Shown in pieces: positions 1-6,127 of a stretch of DNA of 7,627 bases. Numbering within the stretch: position 1 is the first letter of the stretch; each line of letters starts with the position of its first letter. Source of the stretch: Planctomycetota bacterium. Its GTDB lineage: Bacteria > Planctomycetota > UBA11346. Under the pieces are notes generated by a model. The model was not told where the DNA came from. It did no database searches and worked only from the letters and a program-made list of their open reading frames with translations. The position numbers and the translations under genes were made by a program. The stretch is taken from the NCBI GenBank assembly GCA_007131555.1, contig SLQH01000521.1:1-7627 (forward strand). Direction: 5' to 3'.

Positions 1-2
1 CC

Positions 3-2852
3 ACGGTGGCCATGATCGCCCATTGGGTACAGCACAGCGTGCATCCTGATTCGGGACAGGCGAGCCAGGGTCCTTTGGTCGACACCTATATCGCCAGCCT
101 GCGGGCTGAGGGCTTTTACCCCAGCATCGACCCGCCCCGTCTTGCTCAAGGAGGCACCCCGGTGGAGGTCCAATTCCTGGTCCTGTCTGCCCCTGGCACC
201 CTGGCCATCACCAACCCCAATGGCACGGGGACCATCCATTGGCGCATTGATGGCCAGGATCCCCGGCAATTGGGCGGTACACAACGACCCGGCAATACCA
301 GTGGCGGCAGCATTGCCGTCGGCCATTCCTGCGTCATCAAGGCCCGGGTCCTTGACGGTTCGACCTGGAGCGCCATGCGGGTGCTGGAGGTGATCGTTGA
401 GCAGGATCAGGACTTCTCGGATCTGCAGATCACCGAGATCCACTATGAGCCCCTGCGCGACGGTCATCAAGGTTTTGAGCATCCCCGCCACAACGAGTTC
501 GAGTTCCTGGAGTTGAAGAACACGGGCTCCAATCCCCTGGACCTCTCCTTGTGTGCGTTCAATGACGGCATCCATTACACTTTTCCGGTAGGCACCATCA
601 TTGCTCCTGGTGGGTTTATCGTCCTCACCCGAGCTGCGGACCTGTTTGTGGAGCGTTACGGTGTAGAGGCCGACGGCCAGTTTGATGGTGCTCTGTCCAA
701 TAGCGGTGAGCCTCTGGGTCTGGTCGATCCCCAGGGCACCGAGATCCTCTCAGTCACCTATGGGGTCGAGCTGCCGTGGCCACAGGGTGCGCGCGGTAAT
801 GGTTTTTCCCTGGTGCCGGATGAACAGAGCCCGGTCAGTGACCCCAATGACCCTGCCTATTGGCGCAGCTCCACCGAGATCCATGGCTCGCCCTTTGCTG
901 ATGATCCGTTGCCGCCGGAGATCCTTCCGGTGTATGTCAACGAAGTCCTGGCCCATACCGATCTGCCGCAGATGGATGCCATCGAGCTGCACAATCCCAA
1001 TGCCGAACCCGTGGATGTGGCTCATTGGTGGATTACCGATGATGTGTCCAATCCCAAACGCTACCGGATACCTGCCGATCGGAGTCTGATTCCGGCCGGT
1101 GGTTACCTGGTCTTCACCGAAGCCGACTTTGCCGAGGGACAAGATCCCTTCGCATTCAGTTCAGAGGGCGAGGACGCCTATCTCTTCTCCGGTGATGCCG
1201 ATGGTCATCTGACTGGTTACGTGCATGGTTTCAGCTTCGGTGCCAGCGCCAATGGGGTGTCCTTTGGTCGTTATATCACCAGTATCGGAGCCGAGCATTT
1301 CCCCGCCCAGCGGGCCCTCACCTTTGGTGGTAGTTTCCCCCATGGGCCCTTTGCCGGTGCTGACAATGCCGGCCCGTTGGTGGGGCCGGTGGTGATATCC
1401 GAAATCATGTATAATAGCGGCGATGACAACGTGCCCGATTGGCTGGAAGTGCTCAACATCAGTGATGAGACGGTCTTCTTCGACAATGGCCTGGACCCCT
1501 GGCAGCTGGGCGGCATCGCCTACGTCTTTCCCATGGGCGTGGCCCTCGCCCCCGGCGAGGCTTTGGTGCTGACCGAAGCCGATCCGGCCACCTTCCGCAG
1601 TCTCTACACTCTGCCTGACACGGTACAGGTATTGCAATACCCGGGCAATATCAGCAATAATGGTGAGCGTCTGCGTCTTCGTCGGCCCGATAACCGCAAT
1701 GGTGATTTCACGCCCTACATTGATGTTGACGTGATCCATTATGAGGTCAGCGCTCCCTGGCCCACAGACGCCAACCAGACCGGCCGCTCCATTGAACGTA
1801 TCGATCCCACGGCCTATGGCGATGATCCCATCAACTGGGCGTCCAGCACCGCAGTTGGGGGTACGCCCGGAACGGTCGACGGTTTTGAACCAGGAGGTGA
1901 TCTGCCGACAGTGGGCCTCACCAGTCCTGCTGATGGTACAGCCTTTGGCGGCGAGCCCGATATCACCATCAGCGCTACGGCCAGCGCCGCTGAGGGCCGC
2001 AGCATCACCGTGGTCGAGTTCTTTGCCAACGGCATCAAGATCGGTGAAGCAAGCAGTGCGCCCTACAACATGCTCTGGAGTGCGGTGCCGGGCGGGAACT
2101 ACACGCTCACCGCCCGAGCCATTGATGACAGTGGGGCCATCGGCAATTCCTCATCGGTGATGATCAGCGTGGCGACCCTCTCCATGCCCTACGGTGGTAC
2201 GCCCCGCGCCATACCCGGTCGTATCCAGGTCCAGGACTTCGGCGTGGGCGGTCCCGGGATCGCCTACCATGACACCACGGCCAGCAATCAGGGCAGCTGG
2301 GATGGTCGTCCTGGTGAACACGTGGACCTGGGAGATCTGAGCGGACATGCCACCGAATCCGATGGCGTTGCCAATCTTGGCTGGACCCAGCCCGATGAAT
2401 GGCTGCATTATACGGTGACCATCGCTGAGGAGGGGGTCTACGATCTGGATGTGCGCAACGCCAGCGCCAATAGCAGCAGCGGCAATCGCCGCATCCGCTT
2501 TGAAATTGCCGGAGAAGATCTCACCGGCACCATCGATCTGCCCCATACCGGGGATTGGAACGCCTACGTGACCACCACGGTGACTGGCATAGAGCTGCCC
2601 GCTGGCACCCATCGGCTGCGTCTGCACATCGTAGGAGGCCACAGCAATATCAACTGGTTCGAGTTCCGTCAGGGCGAGGTGGGTGGTGATCGGACCATCC
2701 GCTTGCGCAATATCGGGGACCATCGCTGGATTCGTGAACCCGATCAAGCAGGTGCCGCGGAGGGGCCCGACGAAGTGTTCGAAGGGCTTGATGGGACTGG
2801 TGATCATCGTTTCCGGGCTGAACCGGTTGCCGGTCCTGAGGGCGCCGGCTGA
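3..2852 (+). CDS. CotH-type secreted protein, C-terminal part, with three lamin-tail domains, an Ig-like domain and CBM6 (5' end outside window)
   Basis: The frame is open at the left edge, so the N-terminus is missing. Residues are numbered from the codon at position 6. Residues 1-45 resemble the end of a CotH-kinase-like domain leading into a chitobiase/hexosaminidase C-terminal-like beta domain (about 52-131, with TGTIHWRIDGQDPR). Three lamin-tail (LTD) domains follow, at about 138-295 (ITEIHYEP, then FLELKNTG), 307-440 (VNEVLAHTD, IELHNPN) and 461-620 (ISEIMYNSGDD, WLEVLNIS). LTD1 and LTD3 both end in a W-x-SST-x-x-x-G-(S/T)-P pattern. Next are a Big_7-like Ig domain (634-722, VEFFANGIKIGE) and a CBM6-like module (735-888) with candidate ligand aromatics W793, W799 and W851 and the closing NINWFEF. 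A charged 60-residue tail has no membrane anchor or sorting motif. The protein is probably exported and binds carbohydrate outside the cell. CotH proteins are known as protein kinases in spore coats, but the catalytic part is not visible here, so kinase activity cannot be judged. The stop overlaps the next start (TGATG). Confidence 0.88.
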   Translation, partial: TVAMIAHWVQHSVHPDSGQASQGPLVDTYIASLRAEGFYPSIDPPRLAQGGTPVEVQFLVLSAPGTLAITNPNGTGTIHWRIDGQDPRQLGGTQRPGNTSGGSIAVGHSCVIKARVLDGSTWSAMRVLEVIVEQDQDFSDLQITEIHYEPLRDGHQGFEHPRHNEFEFLELKNTGSNPLDLSLCAFNDGIHYTFPVGTIIAPGGFIVLTRAADLFVERYGVEADGQFDGALSNSGEPLGLVDPQGTEILSVTYGVELPWPQGARGNGFSLVPDEQSPVSDPNDPAYWRSSTEIHGSPFADDPLPPEILPVYVNEVLAHTDLPQMDAIELHNPNAEPVDVAHWWITDDVSNPKRYRIPADRSLIPAGGYLVFTEADFAEGQDPFAFSSEGEDAYLFSGDADGHLTGYVHGFSFGASANGVSFGRYITSIGAEHFPAQRALTFGGSFPHGPFAGADNAGPLVGPVVISEIMYNSGDDNVPDWLEVLNISDETVFFDNGLDPWQLGGIAYVFPMGVALAPGEALVLTEADPATFRSLYTLPDTVQVLQYPGNISNNGERLRLRRPDNRNGDFTPYIDVDVIHYEVSAPWPTDANQTGRSIERIDPTAYGDDPINWASSTAVGGTPGTVDGFEPGGDLPTVGLTSPADGTAFGGEPDITISATASAAEGRSITVVEFFANGIKIGEASSAPYNMLWSAVPGGNYTLTARAIDDSGAIGNSSSVMISVATLSMPYGGTPRAIPGRIQVQDFGVGGPGIAYHDTTASNQGSWDGRPGEHVDLGDLSGHATESDGVANLGWTQPDEWLHYTVTIAEEGVYDLDVRNASANSSSGNRRIRFEIAGEDLTGTIDLPHTGDWNAYVTTTVTGIELPAGTHRLRLHIVGGHSNINWFEFRQGEVGGDRTIRLRNIGDHRWIREPDQAGAAEGPDEVFEGLDGTGDHRFRAEPVAGPEGAG

Positions 2853-3883
2853 TGCTCGCCCGTCTGCGCCGCCGCCGTCGCCTGCGTCGTGGCGAGGGTG
2901 GCCATCTGAAGCCCGCGGATACGCCTCCAGCAGTGACAGAGCATCGCGGCTGGGAGCGGCTGCGCCGTCGTCTGGTGCCGGCCCAGCGGTCATCGTCACG
3001 TACCGTGGACCACGATACCACCATTCAGATGGTGCCCCGTCCCCAGGTGGTCGAGGAACCGGGTCCGGAAACCCGGATGTTTCGTGCCAGCGGGGCTCCG
3101 CGCCACGCGGAACAGCCGAAAACCGCTGGTCAACTGGTGCGTTATGAAGCCAAGTACTGGCTGCATCCGGCCCAGATACCAGCCATCCGTGCCTTTACCG
3201 CCCATTTCTGTCAGCCTGATCGCCATGCCCACGGCGAACCGCCGCAGTATCGCAATCTCACCTTGCAGTTGGATACGCCGCATCGGTCATTTTATCATGC
3301 CGGCGCGGCAGATGCCTATAGCCGTTTCAAGCTGCGGGTGCGCACCTATGGCACCAGGCCCGAGGATACGGTGGTGCTGGAGATAAAGCGCAAGATCGGC
3401 GCCAATGTGATCAAGAGTCGGGCCCGTATGCCATTGTGGCGTTTCAGCAGGCATTCGGCCAGCAGCATCGATCGTAGCCTGTATTTTCGCGATCCTGAAG
3501 AACGCCAGGCCTACGGCGAATTCGTACGGCTGGTGCAGGAATGCGGGGTCGAGCCGGTGGTGCTCATCGGCTATGATCGTGAGCCCTGGTTCAGTTGCCA
3601 GGATGATTACGCTCGGGTGACCATCGATACCAATCTCTGTTACCAATCGACCAGCAGTTGGGATTCCTGGGGCCGCCGGGGTTGCTGGCGCCCCTTTGAA
3701 TACGGGGCTCGCAACGGCCCGGTGTTCAGCGGGGCGATCTTGGAGCTGAAGTCCACCAACCACGTTCCTCAATGGATGCAAGACATGATCACCCGTTTTG
3801 ATCTGACCCGCAGTGGAATATGCAAATACACCATGGCCGTTGACTGCGAACGCGCCATCTGGCCCGATGATCATCTGTTCTAG
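2852..3883 (+). CDS. VTC-domain protein, polyphosphate-polymerase-like
   Basis: This 343-residue cytoplasmic protein has a VTC (triphosphate-tunnel) domain at about 95-332. In yeast Vtc4 this fold polymerises polyphosphate from ATP. Visible family marks are RYEAKYWLHP (97-106; K101), LDTPHRSFY (140-148), KLRVRTYG (160-167; R162, R164), LEIKRK (176-181; E177, K179), IKSRARM (187-193; K188), YDRE (241-244; R243), RVTIDT (255-260), LELKS (297-301; E298) and GICKYTMAV (322-330; K325). These supply the basic and acidic residues expected to line the tunnel; exact correspondence to Vtc4 residues is my inference. The first 90 residues are an unusual basic and proline-rich extension, with LRRRRRLRR at 5-13. 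The ATG at 2852 overlaps the upstream stop, which favours translational coupling. Internal ATGs at 3029 and 3077 would remove most of the extension and cannot be excluded. DUF4956 two bases downstream is the usual genomic partner. Polymerase activity is likely but unproven. Confidence 0.87.
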   Translation: MLARLRRRRRLRRGEGGHLKPADTPPAVTEHRGWERLRRRLVPAQRSSSRTVDHDTTIQMVPRPQVVEEPGPETRMFRASGAPRHAEQPKTAGQLVRYEAKYWLHPAQIPAIRAFTAHFCQPDRHAHGEPPQYRNLTLQLDTPHRSFYHAGAADAYSRFKLRVRTYGTRPEDTVVLEIKRKIGANVIKSRARMPLWRFSRHSASSIDRSLYFRDPEERQAYGEFVRLVQECGVEPVVLIGYDREPWFSCQDDYARVTIDTNLCYQSTSSWDSWGRRGCWRPFEYGARNGPVFSGAILELKSTNHVPQWMQDMITRFDLTRSGICKYTMAVDCERAIWPDDHLF

Positions 3884-3885
3884 CC

Positions 3886-4590
3886 ATGGACGCCGTCACA
3901 CTTGATGCCATCACCCTGGACATGCTGGTGCAACGCGGGCAGGGACTCAGCGTTGCCGAGGTGGCCCTGTCCACCATCACCAGCTTTACCCTGTCCTCAG
4001 TGGTGGCCTGGGCCTACGCCCATACCTATCGCGGCTTCAGCTATTCACGGTCCTTTGTCCATGCCTTGATCCTGGGCGCCATATGCACGACCATCATGAT
4101 TGCTGCAATCGGCAATAATATTGCTCTGGGCCTGGGTGTGATCGGTGCCCTGGCCATAATCCGTTTCCGTACTCAGATCCGTGACCCTCGCGACATGATG
4201 TTCCTGTTTGCCGCCCTGACCATCGGTACCGCCAGTGGCGCTCGAGTGTATGAGGTGGCCTTTGTCGGCACAGCCGTCTTCCTGGGCATTGTCGGGTATC
4301 TGCATTGGGCTCCGATGGCCAGCCTGCATACCTACGAAGGTCTGGTCCGCTTTATGGCCGATGCCCAGTCCTGTGATATCGCCGCCGTGGAGCGGCGTCT
4401 GGAGGAATGTTGCACCAAGGTCAAATTGACCTCGGTGCGCGAGGCCTTCCAGGGTGAAGGGCTGGAGTACAGCTATCAGGTGCGTTTGCGCGACATCAGT
4501 TACCAGAATCAGGTCACCCAGCGGCTCAATGCCATTGCCGGGGTTGAGGATGCCTCACTGATGATGCACCGTTCGACAGTGGAGATATGA
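3886..4590 (+). CDS. DUF4956 domain integral membrane protein
   Basis: This 234-residue protein has hydrophobic segments at about 26-46, 57-76, 79-93, 104-119 and 122-140, then a soluble C-terminal domain of about 90 residues. The family core is clear: YRGFSYSRSF (48-57), IGNNIALGLGVIGALAIIRF (75-94), then FRTQIRDPRD (94-103) and FLFAALTIGTASG (106-118). The GALAIIRFR stretch recalls MgtC-like membrane proteins. The C-terminal part (150-234) looks like a small alpha/beta domain, with SYQNQVTQRLNAIAGVED (205-222) reminiscent of ACT or ferredoxin-like folds; this is an impression only. It starts two bases after the VTC stop with no convincing Shine-Dalgarno sequence, so translation is probably coupled. 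Biochemical function is not known to me. Repeated association with VTC proteins suggests it is the membrane partner that anchors the polymerase or passes its product across the inner membrane, as the Vtc membrane subunits do in yeast (inference). Confidence 0.88.
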   Translation: MDAVTLDAITLDMLVQRGQGLSVAEVALSTITSFTLSSVVAWAYAHTYRGFSYSRSFVHALILGAICTTIMIAAIGNNIALGLGVIGALAIIRFRTQIRDPRDMMFLFAALTIGTASGARVYEVAFVGTAVFLGIVGYLHWAPMASLHTYEGLVRFMADAQSCDIAAVERRLEECCTKVKLTSVREAFQGEGLEYSYQVRLRDISYQNQVTQRLNAIAGVEDASLMMHRSTVEI

Positions 4591-4609
4591 TGGTGCCGGG
4601 GAATGGGCC

Positions 4610-5842
4610 GTGATTGAACGTCGTCTTGCTCGCGATAACCGCTGGGGTCTGCGCCTGCTGGCCGGAGTGGTGTGGGGCTGTGCCCTGCTGGTGTCGCTGA
4701 CCGCATGGTGGTTCATGAACGGTCGCAATCCGGTGCTGATCGGCTTGGTCGATGAGCGCACGGTCATCGTCACGGCGCCCTTGGACGGTCGTTTGCAGGA
4801 CATTGTCTCCGTTGAAGGAGAACACATCGGGGCTGGTGCCATCCTGGCCCGTTATGATGCCCGACAGTTTGATCAGCAGGCCGCCGGTCTGGAGGCCGAA
4901 CGTGCGGCGGCGCAGGCGGTTCATCGTCAGCAGCGTCAACGTTTGCAGGCAACCGCCCAGATGCGGGTCCAGGCATGGGAGGCGGATGCCCATGAACGTC
5001 GTCTGCTGTTGGTCACTGAAGAACTGGCCAGCACCAGAGTGCGCTACCAGGAACTGCTCCATGACCGCCACCTCCAGGAGGTCCAGGCTGAGCAGGACCG
5101 TCAAGAGTTGGCAGTCATTGATGAAGAGTTGCAGCGTCGTCAGGACCTCCTGGAGCGGGGTCTGTTGGGAACCGATCAGCTCTACGCCTTGCGGCGGCGC
5201 CGCGCCGTGTTGGGCAGCGCCCTGGACCAGTTGCCCACCATCATGGCGAGTCTTGACACCATAGGGCAGGCTCTGGCGGCTCAGGAGGCGGCGTTGAACG
5301 CCCTGGCCCATGTCGATCCTGATCAGTCAGATGACGCCCGGCAGGCCTGGCGTGCTGCGGCGGCGGCCCAGGAGGAAGCGGAATTGCTGTTGACCGATGT
5401 CCAATTGGCCCAGGAATTGACGCGACTTGATCAGGCCATGGCCTTGCTCAGTCTCACCCGCCGTGCCGCTCAGGTCGATGCTCCGGTGGCCGGGATGGTC
5501 ACCCGCTGGCTCCAGCCGGCGGGTGTGTATGTGCGTGCCGGTGAGCCATTGGTGGAGCTCAGCGACAGTCGTCCAGCCCAGGTCACCGTCCTCGTCGATC
5601 CGAGTGTGGCCCGGCGCCTGGAGACCGGCGGCGCGGTGACGGTGGTGCCTCTGTCAGCCCGTTGGCAGCGTCACCGGGGAGTCATCTCCCACATCGGCCA
5701 CAGCGTCGTCCCGGTGGATGATCGTATGCGTCCGTACCTGGGCCGCCTCAGTGCTGCGGTGCCGGTGCATGTCCGCTTTAACGGCGCCAGCGACCTCATT
5801 GCCGGTGAAACCGTGCGCGTCTTCCTTGATCAGAAGCTGTAG
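4610..5842 (+). CDS. HlyD/membrane-fusion-type periplasmic adaptor
   Basis: This 410-residue protein starts at GTG 4610; the nearby ATGs at 4590 and 4603 are in frames that stop at once. A single N-terminal transmembrane helix (about 14-36, LLAGVVWGCALLVSLTAWWF) follows a basic cytoplasmic tip. The first half of a biotinyl-lipoyl-like domain is at 44-82 (VTAPLDGRLQDI, then VEGEHIGAGAILARYD). A long coiled-coil hairpin rich in A, E, Q, R and L spans about 85-285. The second lipoyl half is at 288-318 (VDAPVAGMVTRWLQPAG, VRAGEPLVELSD), and a beta-barrel region at 320-408 ends in GETVRVFLDQKL. The order is typical of HlyD/EmrA-type adaptors, which bridge an inner-membrane transporter to an outer-membrane channel or serve polysaccharide secretion. 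No transporter or channel lies in this window. The gene starts 19 bases after DUF4956 and is the last of the run, so it probably serves export of whatever this operon makes. The substrate is unknown. Confidence 0.85.
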   Translation: MIERRLARDNRWGLRLLAGVVWGCALLVSLTAWWFMNGRNPVLIGLVDERTVIVTAPLDGRLQDIVSVEGEHIGAGAILARYDARQFDQQAAGLEAERAAAQAVHRQQRQRLQATAQMRVQAWEADAHERRLLLVTEELASTRVRYQELLHDRHLQEVQAEQDRQELAVIDEELQRRQDLLERGLLGTDQLYALRRRRAVLGSALDQLPTIMASLDTIGQALAAQEAALNALAHVDPDQSDDARQAWRAAAAAQEEAELLLTDVQLAQELTRLDQAMALLSLTRRAAQVDAPVAGMVTRWLQPAGVYVRAGEPLVELSDSRPAQVTVLVDPSVARRLETGGAVTVVPLSARWQRHRGVISHIGHSVVPVDDRMRPYLGRLSAAVPVHVRFNGASDLIAGETVRVFLDQKL

Positions 5843-5895
5843 CACTTGGTGGAGATTAGGCTGCATGAGGGGCAGACGTGGGTTCCGCCATGCCC

Positions 5896-5909
5896 GCCGT
5901 GGCCACGGC
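5896..5909. other. 14-bp perfect palindrome
   Basis: GCCGTGG is followed directly by its reverse complement CCACGGC, 54 bases after the adaptor stop codon. There is no spacer and no T-tract, so it is not a standard terminator. It could be an operator-like site or chance in GC-rich DNA. Confidence 0.35.
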
Positions 5910-5935
5910 TACAAGATGTGGCCTGACGCGATGTC

Positions 5936-5980
5936 TCAGCCAGGAGTCTGTAAGGAACAGATCGACACGTCGCTTGGCCT
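5936..5980 (+). repeat. Intergenic repeat, copy 1 (candidate structured RNA element)
   Basis: This 45-base segment matches 7451-7495 at 34 of 45 positions without gaps, and all 11 differences are transitions. As RNA it can form an outer stem (5939-5944 with 5973-5978: GCCAGG/CUUGGC) enclosing an inner hairpin (5946-5951 with 5957-5962, loop AAGGA). The element lies about 150 bases before the aspartate kinase start. The orientation given is that of the flanking genes. The opposite strand could instead encode a short peptide shared with copy 2 (around SVPYRLLA), so RNA and coding-remnant explanations both stand. I do not recognise a named repeat or riboswitch class. Confidence 0.65.
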
Positions 5981-5983
5981 ATT

Positions 5984-5996
5984 ACCGTGTCACGGT
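5984..5996. other. 13-base interrupted palindrome
   Basis: ACCGTG and CACGGT flank a single central T, directly after repeat copy 1 and about 130 bases before the aspartate kinase start. The symmetry and spacing would suit a dimeric DNA-binding regulator. No binding protein can be named, and a second copy was not seen in the window. Confidence 0.3.
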
Positions 5997-6113
5997 GCCC
6001 ATCCTTTCGAAGATGCGATAGCCTTTCCCCCAGGTTCCTGCGACGCTTGCTTGACCACGGCTGCCGGGGGTCACCATGCCGTGCCGTTGTCGGCGGTGTT
6101 TGGCCATGCCGAT

Positions 6114-6120
6114 GGGAGGA
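6114..6120 (+). promoter_or_regulatory. Ribosome-binding site of aspartate kinase
   Basis: GGGAGGA ends seven bases before ATG 6128. This decides the start in favour of 6128 over the in-frame GTG at 5987, which would add about 47 residues unlike any aspartate kinase N-terminus. Confidence 0.8.
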
Positions 6121-6127
6121 TCTGACG

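Larger units (their letters stand above)
5843..6127. other. 285-base intergenic region / leader before aspartate kinase
   Basis: The region separates the envelope operon from the aspartate kinase gene. It holds a 14-bp palindrome (5896-5909), copy 1 of a 45-base repeat (5936-5980), a 13-base palindrome (5984-5996) and the kinase ribosome-binding site (6114-6120). I see no hairpin followed by a T-run, so no convincing intrinsic terminator, and no clear -35/-10 pair. I also do not recognise a lysine riboswitch or another known leader. An open frame of 86 codons (ATG 5865 to stop 6123-6125) exists but resembles nothing I know. Confidence 0.6.

Noticed and set aside
2683..3147. Third open frame of 154 codons across the junction of the CotH-type and VTC genes, with a short hydrophobic stretch
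   Set aside because: It overlaps both genes, whose frames carry the usual codon pattern and meet in a TGATG coupling. The hydrophobic stretch is too short and Arg/Pro-flanked to be a convincing anchor, and nothing in the frame resembles a known family.
6051..6079. TTGACC as a possible -35 box before aspartate kinase
   Set aside because: No acceptable -10 hexamer lies 16-18 bases downstream, so a promoter is not supported.
5865..6125. Small plus-strand open frame of 86 codons ending two bases before the aspartate kinase start
   Set aside because: Its composition resembles no known protein, the ribosome-binding site is weak, and the repeat segment it contains has a stop in the corresponding frame of copy 2. 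It is retained only as a remote leader-ORF possibility.
5987..6127. N-terminal extension of aspartate kinase from GTG 5987
   Set aside because: ATG 6128 has a strong GGGAGGA at ideal spacing, and the protein then begins as aspartate kinases do (KVCKFGGTS). The extension has Cys/Arg-rich sequence unlike the family.
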